From NCBI GenBank assembly GCA_035048495.1, contig CM068540.1, positions 976,829 to 1,040,828 of the forward strand: a DNA stretch of 64,000 bases, in the 5' to 3' direction. Of this stretch, positions 22,770 to 33,500 are shown piece after piece. Source of the stretch: Euptelea pleiosperma (taxonomy: Eukaryota; Streptophyta; Magnoliopsida; Ranunculales; Eupteleaceae). The number at the start of each line of letters is the position of its first letter. The first letter of the stretch is position 1. The notes beneath the pieces were generated by a model. The model was not told the DNA's origin. It worked only from the letters and a program-made list of their open reading frames with translations, and made no database searches. A program made the translations under genes and the position numbers.

Positions 22770-23690
22770 CAACCAACAATACGAGCCACGTGGCATACTA
22801 TTTGAGTGCGCTGACCGTATGGATGTTTGGCCAGTCCCTCCGAGGACCTGCAAACCAAATTCAGCTTGATTAGTAATTTCTACGTGTTGGATTGAGGTTA
22901 TCATCATGGGTTGATTTTAACCGTAGGAATTTGAGCATTATTGAGCGTTATTTGGGTGCAAAGATCCAAAGGTTGTAAATCACTAATCAGACTAATTTTT
23001 GGCTTGCAGGTCCACCGAGGGACTGCCAAACATCCATACAGTCAGCGCCCTCTAATAGTGTGCCATGTGGCTCGAATTGTGGGTTATGACCAAAGTATAT
23101 CATTTTTGGAGTAAAACTTTGATGACATGGCGTTGTCCAAGGTTTAAAAAACGGCCATTATAATGACAATAATGGCCGTTATAATGGATTCGGACCTACC
23201 CCGTTACGTTATGGACCGTTAAACGCCCAGAAAATAACGGGTGTTATAACGAAAATAACGGCCATTATTTTCCATTATTTCCGTAACTTTTCCATTTTTT
23301 CCCGTTATTTTCCATTTTTGAAATTTTAAAATTCAAAATTTGAATTTCAGCGCCATTATTTCCGTTATTTTCCCATTTTTTTCTATTTTTGCCCCTGAGC
23401 ATTTTTTTCATTATAATGGAAAAAACGGTAACTCCCCCAGTCCGTTATACCGTTATAACGGTCCCCTTTAAACCTTGGTGTTGTCATCCAATGACAACGT
23501 ACAATATGATCCACGTGGCACACTTTTACATGACACTGACCGTATGGATGTTTGGCCAATCCCTATGTGGAACTACAAACCAAAAATCAGTTTGAGAATT
23601 AATTTCTAGGCGTTGGATTAGAGTTATTTTCATGGGGTTGATTTTAACAGTGGCAATTTGAGCATTATTGACCACTATTTGTTTTTATTC
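22770..23690. mobile_element. Second copy of the paired family A modules
   Basis: It matches 14775-15290: a full foldback (ACGAGCCACGTGGCATAC at about 22784 to GTGCCATGTGGC), a linker with ATTTTTGGAGTAAAAC, then a left half with ATATGATCCACGTGGCACAC. Unlike the first copy, the linker is interrupted by a family B element. Confidence 0.7.
23138..23477. mobile_element. Family B element (340 bp, intact copy)
   Basis: Terminal inverted repeats CAAGGTTTAAA / TTTAAACCTTG. Flanks GCGTTGTC (23130-23137) and GTGTTGTC (23478-23485) differ at one of eight positions. The uninterrupted sequence GGCGTTATCATCGAATG survives at about 15129 in the paralogous copy, which acts as an empty site. Nothing coding inside. 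Confidence 0.85.
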
Positions 23691-23859
23691 CAATTGTTAA
23701 TATCAACTTTTGTCGAGAATAATGCACTTCTCCCTCTCTTCTTGAATGGTTATTTCATATGTTCACATGCAAATAAGATATATGAATGACCCAATGACGA
23801 CCAAATTGAAAAGCTGCAAATCATCGCTTTGAATAACTCTATTGCTTTAATGTTAATTG

Positions 23860-24065
23860 TTTTTATTCTAATTGTTAAATTCAACTTCTATTGATAATAA
23901 CTAGTGTTATTAGCCCGGGCTAGTACGGGCGAAAAAAAATAAAAAATATTAATAACAAATTTTAAAATATAAAATATATGTAAAAAAAATATAAAAATAA
24001 AATATAACTATTTAATGGATTCATTTAGTTAGAGTGATTTTGGAAAAAAAAAATTTATGGAATAA
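23860..24065. repeat. Third copy of the AT-rich Helitron-like segment
   Basis: CTAG at 23901-23904 followed by the hairpin GCCCGGGCTAGTACGGGC (23913-23930) and the same AT-rich body as 13500-13730. The sequence left of CTAG is also shared with 13458-13500, which weakens the idea that CTAG marks an element end. Confidence 0.4.
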
Positions 24066-24079
24066 GAGCCTCATGTCAC

Positions 24080-24530
24080 AGGCCCACAAATTGAGCTTGA
24101 TTGAAGGCCATAAATAAGCATGTTTATGGACCATTCCCTACCATCCAAGATCTTCCAGAGAATTCCAAGAACGATCCAATAAAGAAAGATTTTAAACCCT
24201 CTTATGAATGTAAATAATGATGTATATAGTAGAAATGTGTAAAGAATCCTAGAGAGTTCATGATCGTTAGATCATCGCCACTTGGTGCAATCATGTACAT
24301 TAGTCCAAGTTTCAAGCCTATATAAAGGGGCAAGCCCTCTCATTTGTATTCATCCAGAGTTGAGCAATACAAGTCTCATTCTCTAAGCTCCCTTGTATTA
24401 TTGTGTGCTTCTTGAGTGAGTGTAGTGCTTAGGCGGAGATCCACCGTCCATTTGGGGGAGGATTAGATCTCGGCCCTTCTTTGTTGATGCTTATTAGAGG
24501 AGGTATTAGTAAGGAGACAGCCAATGTGTT
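24080..24530 (+). other. Possible solo LTR or LTR fragment
   Basis: TATATAAAGGGGCAAGCC at about 24320 followed by CTCATTTGTATTCATCCAGA and CAATACAAGTCTCATTC reads like the TATA box and R region of an LTR. No partner LTR, primer-binding site or duplication was found, so this rests on composition and motif order only. Confidence 0.35.
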
Positions 24531-25445
24531 TAGTTATATAGAATAGTAAATGGCCAATGCCTACGGCACTCTCCGACAAAAGTGTTTGCAAAAAATGGGT
24601 ACCTTCGGCACTCAAACGGTATAACGGATTGGGGCGTTACTATTTTTTCCATTATAATGGCTGTTATAATGGATTGTAACGCACAGAGGGAGAAATGAGA
24701 AAATAACATAAATAATAAAAAATAATGGTGTTGAAATTTAAATTTTGAATAAATTGAGGTCAAATGAGACGGATTGAGTGGCTGAAATCTAACCATCCAC
24801 ATTAGATCAATGGATTTGATCTCAACCACTCTTTATCTAACCGTCCACATTAGATGGATGGATAAGATAAGAGAATACAACTGAGTTGTCTTGATATATG
24901 CATGGGTGGCCCGTGCCCGCGGCACTTTCCAACAAAGTGTTTGTCAAAATCGGGTGGGAGTTAAATCTCAGCCATCGATATGAAGCATAGTGGATCTCAG
25001 CCACTCATTATTGAAGCCGTATAAGATACGAGGGGTATAAGAAAACCGTTAAATTTCAGTTAAATTCTATTTTTTTTTAATTTTTAATTTTCAAATTTTG
25101 AATTCCAGCACCACTTTTTTCCTTTAAAATCCATTTTTTTCTATTTTTTGCCCCTAACCGTTTCAATCCGTTTTAACAGTAACACCCCTCTCGAGCCATA
25201 AAAAGTGAGGCTCCTAAGCCTGACCCCTGGGCTATATGTAAATCCAACCCATTCCATTCCTTATATGTAGGTAAATAGTAGGTGACCTGTGCCCACTGCG
25301 CTCATCGACAAAGCGTTTGTCAAAATTGGGTGTGAGTGGCTGAGATCCACCGTCCGTTTGGTGTGATAAGATCCCGGCCATCCTTTATGAAGCCGGATAA
25401 GAGGGGGAGACAGCCGTCCTGTTTTGTTATATAGATGACCAAGTG
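24531..25445. repeat. Three related repeat units with family B fragments
   Basis: Units near 24548, 24905 and 25275 share GGCCAATGCCTACGGCAC / GTGCCCGCGGCAC / GTGCCCACTGCGC followed by AAAGTGTTTG and a GAGATCCACCGTCC-like block. Fragments of family B lie between them (about 24610-24770 and 25045-25195). The GTGCCCGCGGCAC palindrome could be a Helitron-type hairpin, but terminal CTRR was not found. Confidence 0.4.
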
Positions 25446-25910
25446 GAATCCAACATTTTCAAATATTAAAAAAGGTTTTAATATTTCTAAAACTCTTCGC
25501 TATAATACAATTTTTTTTTTTGGAAAATGATATCCCACACAAGAAGTTGTGCAGTTGAGCCATGGACGGTTGGATTCAAAAGATACCCAGTTCAATTTAG
25601 GTGTTAAATAAAGTTACTGCCATGTGGACCGTGGATTTCTTGAATCCAAAGGTCCACAGCTTTACACATGTTAGTTGGGAGGGAGGCCTAACTTGGCCAA
25701 TTAAGTCCGTTCACCTGATAGAGGACCATCTGAATTGGTCGTGTACCCAATGCTTTCTTATTTAACAAAATAGGAGATCCTCAAAATCATACTTTATTTC
25801 TTGTGCCAAAAAACAATTTATACATCGTGATATGTTTAATAAGATCTAGACCAAATTCTCTCTATCTTATATTGTGCATTTTAGAGTTATTATTAGATGC
25901 ATGAATGCTA
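25446..25910. other. Intergenic DNA, no gene seen
   Basis: The only structure is a weak foldback between TGGACGGTTGGATTCAAAAG (about 25564) and TTCTTGAATCCAAAGGTCCA (about 25652). Confidence 0.35.
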
Positions 25911-26283
25911 AGGCTGCAATTTGGGCGGGTTCAACCTGGGCTCAACCCGATTTTGAGTTAGGGTTGGGTTGGCCCCTTCAGTACTCGGGCCTGGATTTTG
26001 GCAACCCAATCAAATAGGGTTGGGTTAGGATTGAGGTTTCAACCCAACCTGAGCCCAACATATACACTACACACATGCGAGCGCGCGCGCATTATCAAAG
26101 ACATGCTTGAGATAAATCCATTGATACAACCACTGCAAAAGGTGCATCACAGCACCAATATATAGCATGACTTCTATTCTATATGAGAATGTGAGCAGCT
26201 GAAAAACTCATTGTTATATCCCTGATAATTGAGGTATTTTTTAGTCTTGTCTAAAGCCATGTGTTTCACCAATGTGTAGGTCT

Positions 26284-26917
26284 AATGGCGGAGCCAGGGG
26301 TCGAGTTGCCCACCCCCAACTTTGAATTTTTGTACATCCCTAGGTGGTCTATAGTTTGAGCCAGTGCAACACTCTTACGTTGCCCACCCTAAACTTCAAT
26401 GTTTGGCCCATCCTTAGGTGGACCACAATATTTACTACGTGCAACACTCTTAGAGACCACCGACTGCATGGATGTTAGGCCCATCTCTAGGTGGACCTAT
26501 AGGACAAAATGAGCCTTATTAGTGTTTTCTAACCTTTGGATCTAAGTAGCCCAAATTATGTTTGATGGCAACAGTTAAAAAATATTTTCAAGAAAAAGAG
26601 TCAAATTCAACGCTTAGAAATCACTAATCAGCCTAGTTTTTGGTATGTGGGTCGACCTAGGGGGGGCTCATATGGTCAATGGTCTCTAAAAGTGTGCCAT
26701 GTGGCCCATACTATGGTCCCTTATCAACGGTTGATGACCGATGTCCATCGTACAGATTTACTCAAAAAAAAATTGGCTCCCAGTGTGGGAGAATAATTAA
26801 GAAGTTGATAGACTTTAATTGCCCATTTCTATAAGGTGTAATTCTGTCAATTAAAAATGTCATCAGCTGTCGCTTGCCACTTTGCCCACCCTTGAAGGAA
26901 ATCCTGGGTCCACCACT
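26284..26917. mobile_element. Mutator-like element with 10-bp flanking repeat
   Basis: Starts AATGGCGGAGCCAGGGGTC and ends ATCCTGGGTCCACCACT, an inverted pair. GTGTAGGTCT flanks it at 26274-26283 and 26918-26927 (nine or ten bases depending on the end chosen). It carries a family A foldback in its body. Confidence 0.7.
26395..26725. mobile_element. Family A foldback
   Basis: Arms with GACTGCATGGATGTTAGGCC on the left and AGTGTGCCATGTGGCCCATA on the right, plus inner AATCACTAATCAGCCTAG. It sits inside the Mutator-like element at 26284, making a third nesting level. Confidence 0.55.
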
Positions 26918-27414
26918 GTGTAGGTCTTGTTCTATTGTAAACTTGTGTTAGCATTCGAAATTATGTTATTATTTGTAGTTGAAGGCAAATTACTTGGAAC
27001 TTGCAATTCTTGTATGAATAAACTTGTAAAAAAACTAATAAATTGATCAACCTGACTAACCCAACCAACCTGATCGAGTTGGACTCGAACCGAAAAATCT
27101 ATGCCCGACCTTGGGTTGGGCTTGGGTTCATAGCCTTGAAAGTCGGGTTGGGCTAGGGTTGACTACCAACCCGCTCAAGTTGCAGCCCCATTGAATGTGC
27201 CTTTGCATATTAGAGTTATTATTAGATGCATGAAGGCGAAAGGCACGAGTAAGTGGGAAGGACGGTTTTGGAGAGAAACTAAGAGAGGGAAAACAGGTCT
27301 TGGAAAGAGATTTTAGGAAATTGGGAACCTTTTCTAAAGAGAGTGGAAAGAATTTAATGAGAGCTGGAGGCAAAAAAAACAAAAAAAAGTGGTAAAATAT
27401 TATACTTTTGTGAG

Positions 27415-27512
27415 GATGATCTCCTCACCGTAGGGATCATCCTCACCAAAAATCGCCATTGATTCATCTTCTATGTGGGTACGCCAAAATGGGGGTCCCT
27501 CGAGTCCGACCC
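27415..27512. repeat. Family C fragment
   Basis: Only the right arm remains: GAGGATGATCTCCTCACC, CCATTGATTCATCTTC, ATGTGGGTACGCC and the end GGGGTCCCTCGAGTCCGACCC. Confidence 0.6.
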
Positions 27513-27527
27513 TTGTCTTTATTGTTA

Positions 27528-28335
27528 GGGAATTTTTGACATACCCCCGCCCCCCCATGTTATCTTTAAAATTTGACATACCCCCCACAATTTGAAAAAG
27601 CTGACATACCCCCTATGACCTGGTCCACTGTCATTTGACCAGTGTTGACCCGAGTTGACTACCAAATTTTGTATTAAAGGACGAAAGTGCCCTTCTCTTC
27701 AACTTTAGAACAAGGGCAAAACCCAAACCCCAAATCAAACATGAAAAGAGGAGATTAAAAAAAAAAAAATTCATGTTCGTAAACTTGAGATTTTTTTTTG
27801 ATTTTTTGATGAATTAAGCAAATATTGAGAAGAAAAAACCCCCAAAAAATAGATAAAACTTATGAAGGAATATTTTAAAATTGAGAGAACCCATCTTTCC
27901 AAAATCCACATCTCAAAAGCTTAAAATATAAATTGCTTTATCTTGTTTTTCATTTATGTTAATGAAAATTTAAAACTACAATTTGATGCTGTTTTTTTTT
28001 TATACCTTGTGTTTTAAATTATTGCCGGAGTGGTGACCGGCTGGCCATGAGACTCCGGTTGGTTGGTCGCCGGTGGTGGGCGGCCAACCCATTGGAATCT
28101 CTTGGCTGGCCGTCCAGCACAGCCGTTTGATTTGGGGTTTGGGTTTTTGCCCAAACCCTTGTTCCAACGTTGAAGACAAGGGTATTTTTGCCATTTAATA
28201 AAAAATTGATAGTCAACTCGTGTCAACACTGGTCAAATGACAGTGGACCGAGTCATAGTGGGGTATGTCAGCTTTTTCAAATTGTGGGGGGTATGTCAAA
28301 TTTTAAAGATAACATGGGGGGTGTCAAAAATTCCC
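27528..28335. mobile_element. Family D element, copy 2 (808 bp)
   Basis: Starts GGGAATTTTTGACATACC and ends GTGTCAAAAATTCCC. Flanks TTATTGTTA (27519-27527) and TTGTTGTTA (28336-28344) match at eight of nine. The interior is in the opposite orientation to copy 1: the 64-codon frame here is 28194-28000 on the minus strand and agrees with the one at 9586-9780 at 44 of 64 residues by hand count. Confidence 0.78.
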
Positions 28336-28439
28336 TTGTTGTTAAAGATAAAAGATTGTCAATGGCATCTTATGGAAATAAATAGAAAAATGCGAATAAT
28401 TCTTTTATCCTTAGGGTTCCCTTTATATCAGTTGGATAA

Positions 28440-28640
28440 GGGTCGGGATCCGGGGACTCGCATTTTTGCACTGATAATTTCACTCATGCTCTCGGGAGTG
28501 GATTCCGAGAATCCAACGGTGGATGACATGTGCTAAGCTGGCATTTACTTTTTGCCAAAGCAAAACCACCGTTGGATTCCCGAAATACACACCCGAGATG
28601 AAGAGTGAAATTATGAGTGCAAAAAACTGAGTCCATCGAG
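28440..28640. repeat. Small foldback element
   Basis: GGTCGGGATCCGGGGACTCG and CGAGCCTGGTCC-type ends are weakly inverted. GCATTTTTGCACT and AGTGCAAAAAACT, and GATTCCGAGAATCCAACGG and CCGTTGGATTCCCGAAAT, are clear inverted pairs. Confidence 0.5.
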
Positions 28641-28708
28641 CCTGGTCCTTTTGGTATATAATGTATTGAACTCAAAGCATCTAAGGTTGACAAAACCATT
28701 CTTAGGAC

Positions 28709-29124
28709 CATGGTTTTAAAAACGGCCATTTAAACGGTAATGCCCCAAGCCCGTTTCCATTTAAACTGTTTAAACCCGTTTTATCGGTTTTGAAAAAAAC
28801 GGCCATTTTTTGGTTTTAACGGCCGTTAAAATCGTTTAAACAGCCGTTAAAATCATTTAAACAGCCGTTTAATTTTGTGAAAAAAACGGCCGTTAAAATC
28901 AGTTTAATTTCCGTTTAAATCCGTTAAATTCTATTTTTTTTTTAATTTTCAAATTTCAAAATTTGAATTTCAGCGTCGCTTTTTCCTTCTTTTTTTCCAT
29001 TAAAACCGTTAAAATCCGTTTTTTTCCATTTTTGCCCCTGACCGTTTCAATCCGTTTTAACGGCCGTTTAAACAGTAACGCCCCCAATCTGTTTAACAGT
29101 TAAAACGGCCTCCTTTAAACCTTG
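28709..29124. mobile_element. Family B element (416 bp, perfect 8-bp duplication)
   Basis: Starts CATGGTTTTAAAAACGGCC and ends CTCCTTTAAACCTTG. CTTAGGAC flanks it exactly at 28701-28708 and 29125-29132. This copy gives the cleanest evidence that family B makes 8-bp duplications and so is probably hAT-like. Confidence 0.85.
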
Positions 29125-29132
29125 CTTAGGAC

Positions 29133-30593
29133 TTCCTATTCAAAATTTTCTATAATGGCACATTTGGGCCGTGGATGGGTTGATAGTGCTGAGCTGGCAT
29201 TCACTTGTGCCAAAGCAAAACCACCGTTGGATTCTCGGAATCCACGCCCGAGAAGAGGTGTGGAAATTTGGTTGTCAAAAAAGATAGAGGCCATGGTGAA
29301 CCTTGCCAAATTCTCATGAGAGGGACCCCCACTAGCTGCAGTCCCTATCCTGGAAAGGAAGACAAAGAAATGGGCTTTCAAGTCTCCATCTAGTAACCCC
29401 AGATTACGTCAGCGTTACATTTCACAGGTCCCACCCATGTGGGAGAACGTGCAGGTAGCCCAAGAGTATCATGCTTAGATAGTGAGTCAAAGGGGCATGC
29501 ATCTTTAATTGAATTATTATCAGTGAGATTTAATTGATCTTCTTGGATGGAGGGCAAGGATTAAAACACGTCTGGGGTGGTTGTTATGGAAGGGAAATAG
29601 GGGACCCACTGGGACAATCTTTCATTGACTTTAGAAATTGTTTATGGGAGAAGTGGATCTAGGAGACCTGCTTCTGGGTTCCTTGGTGGGGCCAGATAAA
29701 TCAAGATCATTTGCATAGCCCAGCCCCAAACTACGGCTCAATACTTCTTACACTGGTAAATGGTATAGCAAAATCAACATTATGTACACTCGAGGTTTAA
29801 ATTTAAAATTTGTTTCAAAAGAGTATCCCGGTCAAGTGAAAAATCGAGACAAACTCCAAAACAAAGCGAAACATTCACAAAACATTGAAAAATGACGAAA
29901 CAGTAAAATTTTCAAAACATTCCGATAGATTCCCAAAATTATGAAATCATTTTTTTTTTATCTGCACTTTTTTTCTTGTATCACAAGCGAAACAATAAAA
30001 ACCATACTCGTTTCGGCTACACTAGAATGGAATAATAGAGTCAAGATGGACGGTTGAACAAATTCCATAGATTTCCATCTGAATCATATCAGGATTTCCC
30101 AAACTATCAACAGTTGCTGGTTCCAACTCATGGTATGGAAGGATGTGACGCTCACACCCAAGCAGCGCTGCACTGCTTCAGCTTAGCTTCAAATATGCAG
30201 TAGAGATGCAGAAAAACTATAATGCAGGATTTTAGGGTTTTAGCAGTAAGGTGAAGAAAAAAAAAACAAACTTTCCAATTTCCAGCTACAACACTTCCAA
30301 GTTAGCATAGATATGCGTTCATGGTATCTCATAGAATAGATGATGAACCAGAAAAGAGAGGTTCAGCATGTACCTGATTTCAATAATAGTACAGAACGTC
30401 ATGAAGACGATAACCTAGCTGCCAATCTATATGATAAACTTTACATAAAGCATTGAAACATGTCGTTTTCTCTTTCAGGAAATTGGTTCTCTATCTAATC
30501 TCATGTTGATTTGGGTTTCCTAGAAATAATAGGTGGGTACCTTCCGAGAGTGCACAAAATCAGTTCAGATCTCAGGATTATGGACCCCATGGA
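29133..30593. other. Intergenic region and 3' flank of the Ser/Pro-rich gene
   Basis: A second, partial GCAAAACCACCGTTGG foldback lies at about 29190-29280. The rest shows no gene, repeat end or RNA structure. The part nearest 30594 is presumably 3' UTR of the minus-strand gene. Confidence 0.4.
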
Positions 30594-33500
30594 TCACCTG
30601 CCACACTGGCTTGCAGGAGAGGATCTACCTCCTCTCTCACTGCCAAGATCATAATCTACTACTTCACTTGTGTTCAAACAAAGGGTATTGTCATTGACGC
30701 TCTGCTCGGAACTGGCATTACTGCTCGTGGCAAGAGGAGAGTCTGAAACACTAACTGTCCTGCTTCTTGCCGGTCCCGATCTCACACTGTACATCGAGGA
30801 AGCTGGAATGTTTGTCATCAATGGGCGTAGGCTACCTGGAATGCTTCGCCTTATATCCTGCTCAAAAGGAAGTCCCTGAATCAAAATATGACAAACTATG
30901 GATGCTCCTCAATGTGCATAGCACTCATTCCCTTTGTAACATTCTAAAGAAGCTACAACGAGTTCTAGAAAATAGAGAAAGTAATCTTAAGTACCAAGTG
31001 GCTGGACCATGATGTGAGACAACCAGCAACTCACGCACGGGTCGGACTTGCTTGACAGATATATTTAACATTATGATAACTCTATTATAGTTTTTTTTTT
31101 AAATAATTTCTATACCTATAAGATATTTTATAATAGGAAATAATCAGGTGAGCCATGTCCAACTTCAATCACATACACATACCCATACCAATGTCATGTT
31201 GCATTGATATGGATGCCAAGGGAGATTTGAAGGACTTAGCCACCATGTGCATACGTGAATGCATTGGCCAACTATCCTTATGTTCTACCTGTAAGGTATT
31301 GTTTTGCCTTGTAAGGAATATGTTACAAGCTAAGAAGGAGAGGGACGCATACCATATGCCTCAGTGCCATATCTAAAGATTTCTTGGAGAGCGTTCTTCC
31401 AAAGCCCAAGCTCTCCGGGGATGAAGATGGCTTCCCTACGGGGTTATTATGGGCAGAGCGTTGGCCATCTTGCTTCGGCGGTGCCAGTTTCCGCATGTTC
31501 ACCACCCTTTCAACCATCTTGGTTCCCATAAGAACAGGGCTCACATTGTCACTACCATTGGAATGTGCTCGACTAACTGCAGGAACAGAGCTCCCGCTGC
31601 TGTGGATACTGCCATTTGGAGCCCGTCCTCTCGACGGAGAGCATGACTGCCTTCTTGGCCTTCCATTAGAACCAGCCTCAACAGAAGAGGATCTAGCACT
31701 AGGTGCTCCAGGCCTTCCCCTGGAGGCAGAAACCGGCCTTTCGGGCATTGATGTCCTTAAATTAGGGGGGGCATCAAGTGAGAAACCAGGCATCTCTGAG
31801 GGCTTCCATGGTCTGGATTTTACTGTTGGAGAACTGCCTCGTGATGGCACTGGATTTCTCATTGTTGTGGGACCTGTCTTGGTTACTGAAGAAGACCGAC
31901 CAGGAGGAGCAGATACGCTAGATACACTTGATGGGGTTGACGGCCGCCGAGTTGGTGTCGCTGACCTTGATGTGGACTTGGATGCCGGTACAGTGGGCCT
32001 GGCTGTTGGTGTAGAAGATCTTGCAGAAGGGTTTGAGAATCTTGCTGGAGGAGCCATCGGCTTAGAGGAAGGTAAGGTGGCCCTTGAAGTAGGAGTGGAA
32101 GGTCTTGACGGTTTAGCCGTGGCAGATAATGTGGGGCGTCTGGTTGGAGTTGCTGGTCTAGATGCAGTTGAACCTGGACCCCCTGATGATGAAGGTCTGC
32201 GAATTCCTCCACTGGAAGAGTTCAACCCAGGGGACAAAATTGGTTGCTTAGATACTTCTCGGCCCCCTGATGACAAGGGCCTGCGAGTTCCTGCACTGGA
32301 AGAGTTCAACCCAGGGGATAAAGTTGGTTGCTTAGATACTAGGTTGCTCCTCGAACCAAGCTCCACCTGGGGAATTGCTAACTGCAACCACAATAGATTT
32401 AATGACTTGGCAGCATGAATAGGTAACTTGAGAATAAGAACCTGAGAAATCCCAAACAACCAATTAATAAATCCTTATTTGCTTTAAGAGTAATGTAATT
32501 TTCTTTAAAGTTGACTATTCAAACACAAAAAATACCTAGGTGCAAAATGAAAGATTGCCATCACAAAATAACTACACAAGACATCCATTAAAAAAAAAGA
32601 ACAAAAACCCAAGGGGAACTATGTTCCTAGTTCTGTTAGACCAAAATTGCAATCTAAACAAACTGTAAGTGTGTTGCACATGCAAGGGGATGAACCACTC
32701 AATGGTTTAAGAAAACCTAAAATTTCTGATGATTATGGTCCTCCAATCCGGCTTCTAAGATAGGAGGATACATAGATTACCATTGCATGGTGATTACCCC
32801 ACCCTGCACGTGCACCTACACAGATGGCTGGACATTTATAGGCCGTAACTGTGCTCTGTACAGGACCATATATTTTCCCTAATATTTGATGTTGGAGTAA
32901 AATGGTCTCATATTTATGATTGTTAGAGATGCTTAACATTATAGTCCATCCGTATCAAGCATCCAAAACTTAAATTAAGTGGTGTACTTACCCTAGATTT
33001 CAGTGCAGGGGGACGAGTTTTAGGAGTTCCAATCTGACTCATAACAGTTTTTTGTGATTCCATCTCCAAAGAAGGAAAAAGAGGAGTGCCGGGCGGTGTC
33101 AGAAGCCTGCGAAAAGAAGAGAAGTTCAATAAATACCGATGCTAGAAACATATCCATTTCAATCAGATTCACATCAAGTATGATACAAGAACCTGAACCC
33201 AGTATCACACATAAGATCAGAATATAGAATCCATTTCAAATGCACATTTGTTTCCAATAATCACAGAAAGCTACTTCACAATTTACAACTGCAACAACAC
33301 ATTGAAAAATATCTGTTTAATAAATGAATATCAATTAAACAAGAAAAATTTTGTGACATCCATGCGGTCAATCATCTCCTTCATAGCAGTTCCATAAAGA
33401 ATTATGTGGATCATTTGTTTATTCACTGAGATGTTGCTAGAGTCTATTTCTGAAACTCTTTGCAATGGAATGGTGTCCTTTTGGAGGATAATGATTCATT

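Larger units (their letters stand above)
25911..27189. mobile_element. hAT-like element with GGCTGCAA ends, containing a further element
   Basis: Ends AGGCTGCAATTTGGGCGGGTT and AACCCGCTCAAGTTGCAGCCC are inverted. Subterminal stretches rich in GGGTTGGGTT and CAACCCAACC follow on both sides. A perfect 25-bp direct repeat flanks it (25881-25905 and 27210-27234, TTAGAGTTATTATTAGATGC...), longer than any normal transposon target duplication and not adjacent on the right. Confidence 0.6.

Noticed and set aside
31384..32418. 344-codon open frame on the plus strand
   Set aside because: It is antisense to exon 4 of the Ser/Pro-rich gene. The codon composition of that exon (TCN, CCN, ACN, CGN) leaves the opposite strand open; the minus-strand product is conserved, this one is not.
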